DNA from: Nitrospira sp. UBA2083
GTDB taxonomy: Bacteria > Nitrospirota > Nitrospiria > Nitrospirales > Nitrospiraceae
Assembly: GCA_002331625.1 (NCBI GenBank)
Contig: DCZN01000015.1
Location: 46,924 to 77,717 of the forward strand
Direction of reading: 5' to 3'
Length of the DNA: 30,794 nt
The position numbers and the translations under genes are program-made. Of the stretch, positions 1-9,173 are shown in pieces. Positions within the stretch are counted from its first letter, which is position 1; the number at the start of each line of letters is the position of its first letter. The notes beneath the pieces were generated by a model. That model was not told the origin of the DNA and did no database searches. It worked only from the letters and a program-made list of their open reading frames with translations.

Positions 1-554
<554 letters not shown>

Positions 555-575
555 TTAGGTTGTTTGTGGCACGAA

Positions 576-875
576 TTAGCTGGTGAAGATCCCGAGAATG
601 TCTTCTTCCTTGAGGATCAAGCACTCTTCGTCTTCGATGCGAAGCTTGCTGCCCGAATACTTGTCGAATAACACGTGGTCACCGACCTTGACGTTCTCCA
701 CCTTCTTTCCGACTGCCTGGACCACGCCCCGTTGAGGCTTCTCTTTGGCTGAATCCGGTACGTAAATCCCCCCCGCGGTCCGTTCCAATTCCTCGGTATA
801 GGTCACAAATACCCGCTCGCCCAAGGGCTGGAATCCCTTGGCCACATTCTTCTTTTCCTTCGCAGCAGTGCTCAT
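576..875 (-). CDS. groS: Co-chaperonin GroES (Hsp10)
   Basis: Seven-fold lid of the GroEL cage. The 99-residue product has the family features: PLGERVFV near residue 17, a mobile-loop stretch with TAGGIYVPDSAKEKPQRG, then the VGDHVLFDKYSG strand and a C-terminal EEDILGI. The N-terminus carries about ten extra lysine-rich residues (MSTAAKEKKNVAKG) compared with the usual 95-97 residue form. The ATG at 875 is preceded by AGGAGGAGG, which fixes the start. It lies directly upstream of groL on the same strand, and its upstream region contains a heat-shock-like promoter. Confidence 0.97.
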   Translation of the reverse strand: MSTAAKEKKNVAKGFQPLGERVFVTYTEELERTAGGIYVPDSAKEKPQRGVVQAVGKKVENVKVGDHVLFDKYSGSKLRIEDEECLILKEEDILGIFTS

Positions 876-976
876 AACAGAACCTCCTCCTGATGAAAGT
901 TAACTCGTTAAGGTGATGACGGTTTGAGAGTTGAACTGAACCCGATTTCGTACCCCAGCAGTCTCTGACAGGGTGT

Positions 977-1004
977 AGATAGAGCTTTGTTTCTCCAAGT
1001 CAAG
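977..1004 (-). promoter_or_regulatory. Candidate heat-shock promoter of groSL
   Basis: On the minus strand CTTGAC (1004-999) is followed after 14 bases by CTCTATCT (984-977). This resembles the sigma-32 pattern CTTGAA, 13-14 bases, CCCCATNT (5 of 6 and 5 of 7 fixed positions). The same bases can be read as a sigma-70 promoter, TTGACT, 16 bases, TATCTA. It would leave a leader of roughly 95 bases before groS. No CIRCE inverted repeat was seen, so control by the neighbouring RpoH-type sigma factor is plausible but unproven. Confidence 0.45.
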
Positions 1005-1131
1005 AGGGGCAGCAAGGAATTTTTATGGGTTCGCGCACTCTGGCCGTTGCGGAATATTCGGCATCATAACCTATTGTGAAATCTAGATTCTAGTGGTTTT
1101 TTAGTGTGACGTGAGAGAAGAAGGCAGGACG

Positions 1132-2136
1132 TTATGTCCGCAATCGATCAAAGTCCTTGATATCTTTTTTGAGGTAGTCGCGGAGGCGTTTGATGATGCG
1201 AGCCTCCAACTGTCGAGTCCGTTCCTTTGTGATGCCATATTTGTCGCCGAGGTCATCGAGGGTCAACGGGTTGTCGGACAAGATGCGATTTCTGAGGATG
1301 TCTTCGTCACGCTCTTCCAGCGTCTTGATAAACTCGGCGAGCTTGGTTCGAAACAGAGTCCTGAGCTGATGCTCGGCCAGTTGTTCGTCCGCTGGTTCTT
1401 GGTGTGACGGGAGAACATCGAGCAGCGTCCCTTCCTGGTCTTCTCCGATCGGCTGATCGAGTGAGAGTTCCCAGTTCCCCAGGCGTTGATCCATTTCCAC
1501 CACGTCGCGCTCACGCACATTCAAGCGGTCCGCGAGTAATTTCGTGTCCGGCGAGAAGCCCTCTCGTTCAAGCTTCGCCTTTTCTTTTTTGAGGTTATAG
1601 AACAGTTTTCGCTGATCCTGAGTCGTCCCCACCTTGACCAGCCGGAAGGTATGCAAGAGGTATCGGAGAATATAGGCTCGCGACCACCAGGCCGCATAGG
1701 CATAAAAGCGGACGTTTTTCGAGGGGTCGAATTTCTTAATGGCCTGCATCAACCCGACGTTGCCTTCTTGAATCAAATCCATGTGGTCGGCGCCGGTGTG
1801 AAGATACTCGGCGGCGATCGAGACCGAGACGCGCAGGTTAGCCATGATGAGCTTCACGGCTGCTTCGCGGCTGCCATGGGTTTGGTATTCCTGAAAGAGC
1901 TGAAGCTCTTCTTCTTTTGACAAATAGGGGTACCGGCGAACTTCGGCGAGGTATTGCTGCAGGGCGGTGACCGGCACCACCGCCGTGGTATCGGCCGGCT
2001 TGCGTCCGTCCGAGGCGGAAAGATCCAGCATCACCGGCTCCGCTGTGGCCTCGGCAATTTCGTTATCGGATGGGTCGAGGATTTCCGGCTCCTGCGGGTC
2101 GCCAGCCTTGTCTTGTGAGCGGTCATGACGACTCAT
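1132..2136 (-). CDS. rpoH: RpoH-type (sigma-32) RNA polymerase sigma factor
   Basis: Alternative sigma factor of the sigma-70 family, probably directing heat-shock genes. The 334-residue product has an acidic low-complexity N-terminus (about 50 residues), region 1.2 (LQQYLAEVRRYPYLSKEEE), regions 2.2-2.4 (DLIQEGNVGLMQAIKKFDP through YAYAAWWSRAYILRYLL, about 120-161), an RpoH-box-like QRKLFYNLK (about 175-183), and region 4.2 (TLDDLGDKYGITKERTRQLE). The RpoH box argues for the heat-shock class over housekeeping RpoD. I start at ATG 2136 because AGGA precedes it; an upstream GTG at 2172 would put the likely promoter inside the gene. It lies upstream of groSL on the same strand, fitting a sigma factor beside a target operon. 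TAA stop. Confidence 0.9.
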   Translation of the reverse strand: MSRHDRSQDKAGDPQEPEILDPSDNEIAEATAEPVMLDLSASDGRKPADTTAVVPVTALQQYLAEVRRYPYLSKEEELQLFQEYQTHGSREAAVKLIMANLRVSVSIAAEYLHTGADHMDLIQEGNVGLMQAIKKFDPSKNVRFYAYAAWWSRAYILRYLLHTFRLVKVGTTQDQRKLFYNLKKEKAKLEREGFSPDTKLLADRLNVRERDVVEMDQRLGNWELSLDQPIGEDQEGTLLDVLPSHQEPADEQLAEHQLRTLFRTKLAEFIKTLEERDEDILRNRILSDNPLTLDDLGDKYGITKERTRQLEARIIKRLRDYLKKDIKDFDRLRT

Positions 2137-2146
2137 AAAGGTCCTG

Positions 2147-2174
2147 ACTATAACAGAATGAATGAACAGCACAA
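2147..2174 (-). promoter_or_regulatory. Candidate promoter of rpoH with extended -10
   Basis: Minus strand: TTGTGC (2174-2169), 16-base spacer, TATAGT (2152-2147) with an upstream TG giving an extended -10 (TGTTATAGT). Only ten bases separate the -10 from ATG 2136, so transcription would begin about four bases before the start codon. The TATAGT is a 5 of 6 match to TATAAT; the -35 is weak. Confidence 0.45.
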
Positions 2175-2275
2175 AGGTTGTCTTGGGGAAAGACTAGGCC
2201 GATCTGGAGTGGCCTGTCTTGCCTAGAGGGAGAGGGGAGAGAGGTTCGTGAGGCTCCGGTCCGTGCGGGCTTCTC

Positions 2276-2305
2276 TTGCACCTCTGTAAAGGGCTCCCAT
2301 ATAGT
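2276..2305 (+). promoter_or_regulatory. Candidate promoter of the NarK-like transporter gene
   Basis: TTGCAC (2276-2281), 18-base spacer, TATAGT (2300-2305). The predicted transcript start near 2312 leaves about 19 bases before ATG 2331, with GGAG within them as ribosome site. The -10 is good, the -35 moderate. Confidence 0.4.
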
Positions 2306-2330
2306 GATCTCGTCACTTCGGAGACCCTAC

Positions 2331-3533
2331 ATGTCCGAGATCTGGCACATTCTGAAGAGCGGTCATTGGCCGTCGTTGGCGGGGGCATGGCTCCATCTGA
2401 CCGTCAGTTTCATGGTCTGGCTGCTTGTCGGGGCGATGAGCATTCCGCTCAAGGCGGCTCTGCAGCTGAACGATGCCCAGATTGCCTGGCTCGTGTCTTT
2501 GCCGTTACTCGGTGGGGCGGTATTACGGATGGTGGCCGGGTGGGGCGCGGATTGGTTTGGGGCGCGGCCCGCGGCAGTGGCCATTCTGGTGGCCGAGTTT
2601 CTTGTGCTGTGTTGGGGGTGGCTCGGTGTGACTGGGTACGGAGACGCAGTAGTTTTCGCGGCCTGCCTCGGCGTGGCAGGGGCCAGCTTCGCGGTCGCGC
2701 TTCCGACCGCAGGCCGTGCGTATCCGCCACCGGCACAGGGATTGGTCCTCGGTATCGCCGCATCGGGGAACATCGGCACCGTGCTCATTTTCTTCCTGGC
2801 GCCGTGTTGGGCCGCCACCATGGATTGGCATCAAGTCTGTGGCATGATGGCCGGGGTTGTTGCGCTCACGTTGTTGGGATTTATGCTGGCGGTGCCGGGA
2901 GCAACATCGGCTTCTGGAACCCATACTGTGGCGTGGTGGCACCATGCGGTGCGGTTGATTCGCCGGCGCTTGGCCTATTGGGTCTGTTTCCTTTACGCGA
3001 TTACGTTCGGCGGGTTCGTGGGTTTGTGCAGCGTGCTCCCACTGCTGCTGCACGATGTCTATCAGGTTGATGCGGTTCAGGCTGGTACGGTGGCAGCCTT
3101 GTGCGGGCTCATGGGGAGTGTGATCCGTCCGGTCGGCGGCTATGTCGCGGACCGGAGGGGTGGGCTGCGGACGCTCTACTACGTGCTCCCTGTGATTGCA
3201 GGGGCGATGGTGGCAGTGATCAGCCCTTCACGCACGATGGCTATTGTGATGATGGTGGTCGCGACGGCGGCGATGGGATTCGGCAACGGCGTAGTCTTTC
3301 AGCTCGTTGCCGAATGGTTTCCTCAAGACATCGGATTGGCTTCGGGTGTGGTCGGTGCGGCAGGTGCCGTCGGCGGTTTTCTGTTGCCGATCCTCATCGG
3401 AATGATGAAGGGGCTGTGGGGTAGCTACGAGCTCGGCCTCTGGCTGTTTGCCGGGTTCACGGTCTGTGCGTGGGGCACCGTGATGGTTGCATTGCGGAGC
3501 GACAGGTCGTTCCCGGTTGAACTCTCCTCCTGA
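2331..3533 (+). CDS. MFS transporter of the nitrate/nitrite porter (NarK) family
   Basis: Inner-membrane major-facilitator protein, probably moving nitrate or nitrite. The 400-residue product has about twelve hydrophobic segments. Two stretches resemble the signatures of the nitrate/nitrite porter family: GASFAVALPTAGRAYPPPAQ followed by GLVLGIAASGNIGT, and GSVIRPVGGYVADRRGG in the second half. The reading frame is open back to 2178, but the ATG at 2331 begins a normal N-terminus (MSEIWHILKSGHWPSLAGAW), has GGAG upstream and follows a promoter-like sequence. It stands alone between rpoH (divergent) and ribBA. In a nitrite oxidiser such a protein could import nitrite, export nitrate or supply nitrogen for assimilation; sequence alone cannot tell. 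Confidence 0.82.
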   Translation: MSEIWHILKSGHWPSLAGAWLHLTVSFMVWLLVGAMSIPLKAALQLNDAQIAWLVSLPLLGGAVLRMVAGWGADWFGARPAAVAILVAEFLVLCWGWLGVTGYGDAVVFAACLGVAGASFAVALPTAGRAYPPPAQGLVLGIAASGNIGTVLIFFLAPCWAATMDWHQVCGMMAGVVALTLLGFMLAVPGATSASGTHTVAWWHHAVRLIRRRLAYWVCFLYAITFGGFVGLCSVLPLLLHDVYQVDAVQAGTVAALCGLMGSVIRPVGGYVADRRGGLRTLYYVLPVIAGAMVAVISPSRTMAIVMMVVATAAMGFGNGVVFQLVAEWFPQDIGLASGVVGAAGAVGGFLLPILIGMMKGLWGSYELGLWLFAGFTVCAWGTVMVALRSDRSFPVELSS

Positions 3534-3593
3534 TGCTCGTCCGAGGCTTCACCATCCCGCTCAAAAAAATCATATTCAGGGTTCGGTCTGAAA

Positions 3594-3602
3594 TGCTACA
3601 GT
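3594..3602 (+). promoter_or_regulatory. Extended -10 element just before ribBA
   Basis: TGCTACAGT matches an extended -10 (TGn plus TACAGT). The best -35 is weak (TTCAGG, 3575-3580, 16-base spacer). The hexamer ends nine bases before ATG 3612, which would give an almost leaderless ribBA mRNA. The 78-base gap upstream of ribBA is too short for an FMN riboswitch. Confidence 0.35.
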
Positions 3603-3611
3603 AATCGCCTT

Positions 3612-4820
3612 ATGCCGACGTCGTTCAACCACATCGAAGACGCCATCCGTGACATCAAGAAGGGGAAGTGCATCATTTTGGTGGACGACGAGGATCGCGA
3701 GAATGAGGGCGATCTCGTGATCGCTGCGGAGAAGGTCACACCACACGTGATCAATTTCATGGCGACGCATGCCAGAGGCCTCATTTGTCTGGCCTTGACA
3801 CCCGAACGGGTCGAGGAACTGCAGTTGCCCCAACAGGCGGCGGAGAACACCGCGACGTTCGGGACCGCGTTTACAGTTTCGATCGATGCGCGTAAAGACA
3901 TCACCACGGGAATTTCGGCGGCTGATCGGGCGACCACCATTCATGTGGCGATCGACCCTAAAACGAAGCCGAGCGATCTGGCACGGCCTGGTCACGTGTT
4001 TCCGCTCAAGGCGCAGAAGGGGGGGGTGCTCCGGCGAGCTGGGCAAACCGAAGGCTCCGTCGACTTGGCACGGCTGGCAGGCCTTCGGCCCGCCGGAGTG
4101 ATCTGCGAGATCATGAATGCGGATGGCACCATGGCTCGGGTTCCCGAACTGACGAAGTTTGCCAAAGTGCATAAGCTGAAGATGGTGACGGTGAAGGCCT
4201 TGATCGAATACCGCATGAAGCGGGAGACCTTCGTGAAGCGGATGGCGAGCGCACGATTGCCCACGACATTTGGTGAGTTTGATGCCGTCGCGTTCGAGAA
4301 TCAGATCGACGGCATCACGCATATTGCGTTGGTGAAGGGCCGTGTCGACGGCGGGGCGCCGACCCTCGTCCGTGTCCATTCCGGCTGTTTGACGGCCGAT
4401 GCCTTGGGGTCGCTGCGTTGCGATTGCCGCGATCAGTTGCACTCGGCGATGGAGATCATTCAGAAGGAGGGCCGAGGCGTTCTCCTGTATCTGAATCAAG
4501 AGGGCCGAGGAATCGGATTGCTGAATAAGATCAAAGCCTATCGGCTGCAGGACCAGGGAAGCGATACGGTTGAAGCCAATCTGCAACTCGGGTTCAAGGC
4601 GGATCTCAGAGACTATGGAGTCGGTGCGCAAATTTTGGCGAATCTTGGACTGCATCAGATCAAGCTGATCACGAATAATCCGCGGAAGATCGTCGGAATC
4701 GAAGGCTATGGGCTGAAAGTTGTAGAACGTGTTCCCATTGAAATTCAGCCCAGTGCTGCCAATGTACGGTACCTCCGGACAAAGAAAGCAAAGCTAGGGC
4801 ATCTGCTGAAGAAAGTCTGA
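3612..4820 (+). CDS. ribBA: Bifunctional 3,4-dihydroxy-2-butanone-4-phosphate synthase / GTP cyclohydrolase II
   Basis: Makes both precursors of riboflavin: the RibB half converts ribulose-5-phosphate to dihydroxybutanone phosphate, and the RibA half opens GTP to a pyrimidine. RibB domain, about residues 1-200: [17 protein letters not shown] acidic loop, the HARGLIC strand, RPGHVFPL and [11 protein letters not shown]. RibA domain, about 205-400: [20 protein letters not shown] contains zinc-binding cysteines, followed by [20 protein letters not shown] and [12 protein letters not shown]. Length 402 is normal. ATG at 3612 is the natural start. ribH follows after 50 bases, so the two probably share a transcript. 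ribD and riboflavin synthase are not in the window. Confidence 0.97.
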   Translation: MPTSFNHIEDAIRDIKKGKCIILVDDEDRENEGDLVIAAEKVTPHVINFMATHARGLICLALTPERVEELQLPQQAAENTATFGTAFTVSIDARKDITTGISAADRATTIHVAIDPKTKPSDLARPGHVFPLKAQKGGVLRRAGQTEGSVDLARLAGLRPAGVICEIMNADGTMARVPELTKFAKVHKLKMVTVKALIEYRMKRETFVKRMASARLPTTFGEFDAVAFENQIDGITHIALVKGRVDGGAPTLVRVHSGCLTADALGSLRCDCRDQLHSAMEIIQKEGRGVLLYLNQEGRGIGLLNKIKAYRLQDQGSDTVEANLQLGFKADLRDYGVGAQILANLGLHQIKLITNNPRKIVGIEGYGLKVVERVPIEIQPSAANVRYLRTKKAKLGHLLKKV

Positions 4821-4870
4821 CGTACCATGTCAGAGTCTTAGAACTGGGCAGGTACGATGGTTACTGAACG

Positions 4871-5407
4871 ATGAAGCAGAAACGAACGAGACACTCCATG
4901 CCAGGTCTGCGAATCGGCATTGTCGCGGCGAAGTTCAATAAACAGATCACGGGCAAATTACTGGTTGCCTGTGTCGATACGCTCGCGGCCCATGGGGCTC
5001 GCAACGAAGATCTCGATGTCGTGCGGGTGCCGGGAGCGTTTGAAATTCCGCTTGTGGCGCGCACGATGGCCAAGTCAGGCCGGTTCGATGCTGTGATTTG
5101 TTTGGGGGCGGTGATTCGTGGAGATACACCCCATTTCGACTATATTTGCGCGGAGGTCAGTCGGGGGATCGGACAGGCCGCGCTGGATACAGAGGTTCCG
5201 ATCATCTTCGGAGTCTTGACGACCGAGACGGTCACGCAGGCTGCCGAGCGTGCCGATCCGCAGAAGTTCAATCGTGGCGGTGATGCCGCAAGGTCGGCAA
5301 TTGAGATGGTGAGGGTGATGCGAGGGTTGAAGGGAGAGGCTGACAGGTCCGCAAGTTCTATGCTGACGAGTGGGAAGCTCAAGCGCCAAGCCGGGAGACC
5401 GCGATGA
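4871..5407 (+). CDS. ribH: 6,7-dimethyl-8-ribityllumazine synthase
   Basis: Condenses dihydroxybutanone phosphate with the ribitylaminopyrimidine to make the direct precursor of riboflavin; it forms large icosahedral or pentameric assemblies. Family motifs are clear: [23 protein letters not shown] (with the catalytic His), FGVLTTET and a C-terminal [15 protein letters not shown]. Length 178 is longer than the usual 155-160: about nine extra residues at the N-terminus and a basic tail after residue 155. An alternative start at ATG 4898 (MPGLRIG) would remove the N-terminal extra; neither start has a convincing ribosome site. It lies between ribBA and nusB, a common arrangement. Confidence 0.95.
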   Translation: MKQKRTRHSMPGLRIGIVAAKFNKQITGKLLVACVDTLAAHGARNEDLDVVRVPGAFEIPLVARTMAKSGRFDAVICLGAVIRGDTPHFDYICAEVSRGIGQAALDTEVPIIFGVLTTETVTQAAERADPQKFNRGGDAARSAIEMVRVMRGLKGEADRSASSMLTSGKLKRQAGRPR

Positions 5408-5495
5408 ATCACGATCGGTGGCCCTCATGGGTGGTCTCTTGTTCCCCGGCTTTCTTGTTCGCTTGCTCGCTTGTGAGCCTGCCGGCTGTGTAGCC

Positions 5496-5957
5496 ATGGG
5501 ATCTCGCCATGAGGCTCGCGAACGAGCGTTACAGATCTTGTTCCAGTACGACATTCACGGCAAGCCCGGTGTCTGGCTCGATGAGTTCTGGAAACCACTG
5601 AACGCCGATGCTGAGACGAAGGCCTTTGCGGAAATGCTGGTGGCCGGTGTACTGGAAAAGAAGAAGGACCTCGATGTGATCTTAGGGAAGTATGCGACGA
5701 ATTGGACGGTCCATCGCATGCCGATCGTCGACCGCAACATTTTACGGGCAGGGCTGTACGAGTTGCTCTGGCTGGATGAGGTGCCGGCGAAGGTCACAAT
5801 GGATGAAGCCGTTGAACTCGCAAAAAGTTTCGGTGACAACGATGCCTCGAAGTTCGTCAATGCGGTGTTGGACAAGGCGCTAGCGACCGAATCCCGGCTA
5901 GCTGCGAAGCGGGCAGACCCCGATCGGAGGATTTGGAGGAGAGCAGGCAGTGATTGA
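5496..5957 (+). CDS. nusB: Transcription antitermination factor NusB
   Basis: Small all-helical RNA-binding protein that, with NusE (S10), binds boxA RNA and supports rRNA antitermination. The product begins [19 protein letters not shown], the usual NusB opening, and contains [16 protein letters not shown] and [27 protein letters not shown], the family's most conserved stretches. From ATG 5496 it is 153 residues, close to the normal length; the frame is open to 5370 but the upstream part has no NusB character. It follows ribH, a frequent neighbour, and its last eight bases overlap the purB start. Confidence 0.95.
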   Translation: MGSRHEARERALQILFQYDIHGKPGVWLDEFWKPLNADAETKAFAEMLVAGVLEKKKDLDVILGKYATNWTVHRMPIVDRNILRAGLYELLWLDEVPAKVTMDEAVELAKSFGDNDASKFVNAVLDKALATESRLAAKRADPDRRIWRRAGSD

Positions 5958-7287
5958 GCGGTACACACGTCCTGGGATGAAGGCGATCTGGGACCTGAAA
6001 CATAAGTATGAGATTTGGCTGGAGGTGGAGCTGCAGGCCTGTGCTGCCTTTGAGCGTGCCAAGCAAGCGCCGCGTGGGACCTCGGCGAAAATCAGAAAGA
6101 AGGCCAAGGTCGACGTGGCCCGAATCGCCGAAATCGAAAAGGTGACCAAGCACGACGTCATTGCCTTTCTTGAATCGCTGATGGATTCGGTCGGACCGGA
6201 ACATCGGTTTCTTCACATGGGACTCACGTCTTCAGATATCGTCGACACATCGCTTGCCGTGCAGATGACCGAAGCTCTGGATCTGATTTTGGCAGGGGTC
6301 GACGGGTTATTGGCGGTCTTGAAGCGGCAATCGCTCCATTACAAACACCAAGTCATGGTAGGGCGGTCGCATGGTATTCACGGGGAGCCGATCTCTTTTG
6401 GCCTGAAACTCGCCTTATGGTACGAAGAGGTTCGTCGGCATCAATCGCGATTGCGGCAGGTGCGTAGTGAGATCGCCGTCGGCAAATTGTCCGGTGCTAT
6501 GGGGACCTTCGCGCATCAGCCTCCGGACATAGAAGAGTTCGTCTGTGCCAAGCTCGGCTTGAAGGTCGAGCCTGTCTCTAATCAGGTGGTCCAACGGGAT
6601 CGCCACGCGTCCTATGCGACCGCTCTCGCGTTGCTTGCGGCCAGTATCGAGAAAATCGCCATCGAGATTCGCCACCTTCAGCGCACAGAGGTACTTGAAG
6701 CCGAAGAGTATTTTTCTGAAGGTCAAAAGGGCTCGTCGGCGATGCCTCACAAGCGGAACCCGATCGTCTCGGAAAATCTCTGTGGGTTGGCGAGGTTGGT
6801 GCGGGCCAACAGCGTAGCAGCGATGGAAAATGTCGCGCTTTGGCACGAACGCGACATCAGTCACTCGTCGGTCGAACGGGTGATCATGCCGGACAGTACG
6901 ATTCTGATCGATTACATGCTGGCCAAAGTGACGGATCTGATCGAACATTTGGTCGTCTATCCTGATCGGATGAGGCGTAACCTTGAGTTGACCGGAGGCC
7001 TTGTCTACTCACAGCGGCTCCTGCTGGCCTTGGTCGAGAAGGGAGCGCAGCGAAAGGAGTCGTACGAAGCGGTCCAGCGCAATGCCATGGCCTCCTGGAG
7101 GGGAGGCGGTGGGTTGCAAGAATTGGCGGAAAAGGATCCCTTTATTGCACAACATTTGAAGAAGCAGGAGATCGCAACCTGTTTCAATCCCAAGTACTAT
7201 CTGCGGCATCTCGATCAGATCTATCGCCGGGTGTTTGGAACGGCCAAGCATCGTTCACAGAATGCCAGCGGGAGAGCCAAGAAATGA
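5950..7287 (+). CDS. purB: Adenylosuccinate lyase
   Basis: Catalyses two steps: SAICAR to AICAR plus fumarate in IMP synthesis, and adenylosuccinate to AMP plus fumarate. The 445-residue product opens with [20 protein letters not shown] and carries [30 protein letters not shown] (catalytic His region) and the fumarase/aspartase signature [10 protein letters not shown] near residue 262. The start is GTG 5950, eight bases inside nusB, with GGAGG nine bases upstream, suggesting translational coupling. The stop overlaps the ATG of the chlorite dismutase reading frame (ATGA), so purB and cld look like parts of one transcript. Confidence 0.96.
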   Translation: MIERYTRPGMKAIWDLKHKYEIWLEVELQACAAFERAKQAPRGTSAKIRKKAKVDVARIAEIEKVTKHDVIAFLESLMDSVGPEHRFLHMGLTSSDIVDTSLAVQMTEALDLILAGVDGLLAVLKRQSLHYKHQVMVGRSHGIHGEPISFGLKLALWYEEVRRHQSRLRQVRSEIAVGKLSGAMGTFAHQPPDIEEFVCAKLGLKVEPVSNQVVQRDRHASYATALALLAASIEKIAIEIRHLQRTEVLEAEEYFSEGQKGSSAMPHKRNPIVSENLCGLARLVRANSVAAMENVALWHERDISHSSVERVIMPDSTILIDYMLAKVTDLIEHLVVYPDRMRRNLELTGGLVYSQRLLLALVEKGAQRKESYEAVQRNAMASWRGGGGLQELAEKDPFIAQHLKKQEIATCFNPKYYLRHLDQIYRRVFGTAKHRSQNASGRAKK

Positions 7288-8078
7288 TTTCTCGATTGGT
7301 TATCGCGGTACTGATATTCATTGCAGTGGTGATCGGTCTCTGGCTATAGGACGTTCAGGCGGCGGATCGGGAAAAGCTTCTGACCGAACCGGGGGTCTAC
7401 GGCACGTTTGCCGTCTTCGCGCTGAATGAAGAGTGGGGAAAGTTGGACCCCTCGGTTCGTATCGTTCGCCTGGCTACGCTCAAGGGTGTGGTGGAACAGC
7501 ACCGGGAGCATGTGGCGATCGATCTGTATTTGTTGAGAGGGCTTTCCGATCAAGCCGATCTCTTGTTTCGGATTCATGCAGCAGAATTGCGTCAGACGCA
7601 GGACTTTCTCCTGGATCTAAAGAGCAGCCACTTCGGAAGACATCTCAAGACGGTCGGCGTCATGCACGGGCTTACCAAAAAGCCGAATTATGTTCCCGGA
7701 TTCCCCGATCAGATGAAGCTGGATTTAAAGACCACCAGTGAACCAGGTCAGAAGCCCTATGCGATCGTGATCCCAATCAGGAAAACAGCTGAGTGGTGGG
7801 GGCTGGATCAGGAGAAACGGGCTGCGATGATGCAGGAGCATACGGCCGCCACGCTGCCGTACCTCGCGTCCGTGAAGAGAAAGCTGTATCACTCCAGTGG
7901 GCTGGACGATTTGGATTTCATTACGTATTTCGAAACGTCCAAGCTGGAGGACTTTCACAGCCTGGTGCTGTCGCTTCAGAAGCTTGAAGAATTCCGCTAT
8001 ACACGGCGATTCGGCACTCCGACGATACTCGGAACCATGAAATCATTGGATGAGGTTGTGGAGCTGTTGGCGCAGTAA
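7284..8078 (+). CDS. cld: Chlorite dismutase, signal peptide interrupted by an in-frame TAG
   Basis: Haem b enzyme that converts chlorite to chloride and O2 and is exported in Nitrospira. Frame from ATG 7284 (ATGA overlap with purB): a signal peptide ([20 protein letters not shown]), then TAG at codon 22 (7347-7349), then DVQA and the mature chain ADREKLLTEPGVYGTFAVF to TAA 8078. Counting from the first Ala after VQA, the His of MQEHT is residue 160 and the Arg of VKRKLYHS is residue 173, the known proximal and distal haem residues of the N. defluvii enzyme. The mature part, 238 residues, is therefore intact. The only alternative start is TTG 7443, without a clear ribosome site and lacking about 27 mature residues. 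Nonsense mutation, suppression or sequence error cannot be separated here. Confidence 0.9.
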
Positions 8079-8100
8079 GTTGAACTCTTGAGGTCTGATT

Positions 8101-8805
8101 ATGGCGACGGGCGAACTGCTGTACGAAGGCAAAGCAAAGAAGATCTTTACGACGGGAAATCCCGACCAAGTCGTGCAGTATTTCAAGGATGACGCGACGG
8201 CCTTCAACGCGCAGAAGCGCGGTACCATCGTCGAGAAAGGCGTCATCAACAACAAGGTCTCCGAGCGGCTGTTTCGGCTCTTGGAGGAACATGGGGTGCG
8301 TACACACTTCATGGAACGGCTGAACGACCGGGAAATGCTCACGAAGCGAGTCAGAATCGTTCCCGTTGAGGTGGTGGTGCGAAACGTCGTGGCGGGGAGT
8401 TTAGCCAAGCGGCTCGGATTGAAAGAAGGGAACCGTATCGATCCGGCGGTTGTTGAGTTCTACTATAAGAACGACGCTCTAGGAGACCCGCTGGTCAATG
8501 ACGATCACCTTCAGCTCATGAAGGTCGCGACACCTGGCATCTTGCGCGAGCTGCGTGAACTGGGACAAGCAGTGAATAAGGTCCTCAAACCGTTTTTTGC
8601 CGAGCGGAAGATGCAGCTCGTCGATTTTAAGCTCGAGTTCGGCGTATTTCACAATAAGCTGATTCTCGCGGACGAGATTTCTCCGGACACGTGCCGGTTC
8701 TGGGATATGACGACCGGAGAGTCGATGGATAAAGATCGGTTTCGGAAGGATATGGGGAAGATCGAAGAGGCGTATCAGGAGGTGTTAAAACGAGTGTGCG
8801 GGTGA
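8101..8805 (+). CDS. purC: Phosphoribosylaminoimidazole-succinocarboxamide synthase (SAICAR synthase)
   Basis: ATP-dependent ligase joining aspartate to CAIR in purine synthesis. The 234-residue product starts LLYEGKAKKIF, the standard opening, and contains FKDDATAFNAQKRG, VEVVVRNVVAGSLAKRLG (SAICAR synthase signature 1) and LVDFKLEFG followed by LADEISPDTCRFWD (signature 2). Length matches the short bacterial form. ATG 8101 has GAGG about nine bases upstream. It follows cld by 22 bases and acts in the pathway just before purB. Confidence 0.97.
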   Translation: MATGELLYEGKAKKIFTTGNPDQVVQYFKDDATAFNAQKRGTIVEKGVINNKVSERLFRLLEEHGVRTHFMERLNDREMLTKRVRIVPVEVVVRNVVAGSLAKRLGLKEGNRIDPAVVEFYYKNDALGDPLVNDDHLQLMKVATPGILRELRELGQAVNKVLKPFFAERKMQLVDFKLEFGVFHNKLILADEISPDTCRFWDMTTGESMDKDRFRKDMGKIEEAYQEVLKRVCG

Positions 8806-8930
8806 GAAGGGGACGGCGGGATTGTCCTCATTGCTCGTGCAACGCGCATGCGGGAATGATGGAATTGTGATCAAAGCGGGTGATGCTCGTTGCATGCACG
8901 CGGTTGGAGACAACCCCGCCATCCCCCTTC
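8806..8930. repeat. 125-nt imperfect inverted repeat (large hairpin or MITE-like element)
   Basis: The arm 8806-8829 pairs with 8906-8930 over about 24 positions with only three mismatches, one bulge (C8923) and one G-T pair; both arms begin and end next to GAAGGGG / CCCCCTTC. Within the loop CGTGCAACG (8836-8844) can pair with 8888-8900 around a four-base bulge. The element starts immediately after the purC stop and ends 24 bases before the next start codon. There is no U-tract, so a simple terminator is unlikely. It could be a small non-autonomous element or a processed RNA structure. Confidence 0.6.
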
Positions 8931-8954
8931 AAGGAAAATAAAGAGAGAGAAGAG

Positions 8955-9173
8955 ATGCTGCGGGCGTATTTGAACTATGGTCTGATCGCGTCGGTGGTGA
9001 TCTGGGCGGCCATCGTCGGTATGATGGCCTATCGGTTGAACGAATCCCCCTGGCGGTGGGCATTCGTGGCGCTGGTGTTTTGCGGCGGACTGACCATTGC
9101 GGTCATTCTCTGGATCAAGCGCTATGTAGATCGGATGACTCACGTCGAGGACAAGCAGGAGAGTAAGCTGTGA
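8955..9173 (+). CDS. Small two-helix membrane protein, unknown function
   Basis: I do not recognise a family. The 72-residue product has two hydrophobic helices (about residues 5-23, LNYGLIASVVIWAAIVGMMA, and 33-53, WAFVALVFCGGLTIAVILWI) joined by a short polar turn, and a charged C-terminal tail (KRYVDRMTHVEDKQESKL). The frame is open from 8880, but the start at ATG 8955 follows a purine-rich ribosome site (AGAGAGAAGAG). Its stop overlaps the GTG start of purS, so it is probably translated from the purine mRNA. Whether it has anything to do with purine metabolism is unknown. Confidence 0.6.
   Translation: MLRAYLNYGLIASVVIWAAIVGMMAYRLNESPWRWAFVALVFCGGLTIAVILWIKRYVDRMTHVEDKQESKL

Noticed and set aside
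876..1131. CIRCE operator or other gene between groS and rpoH
   Set aside because: No TTAGCACTC-type inverted repeat and no supported reading frame; only the promoter-like sequence was found.
3534..3611. FMN riboswitch before ribBA
   Set aside because: The gap is only 78 bases and has none of the conserved paired elements.
3576..4655. 359-residue open frame on the minus strand opposite ribBA
   Set aside because: Fully antisense to a certain gene, with composition of a codon-bias shadow and no ribosome site or recognisable motif.
5404..5493. 29-codon reading frame between ribH and nusB, starting at an ATGA overlap
   Set aside because: Hydrophobic and neatly placed, but no ribosome site or family; too short to support from one sequence.
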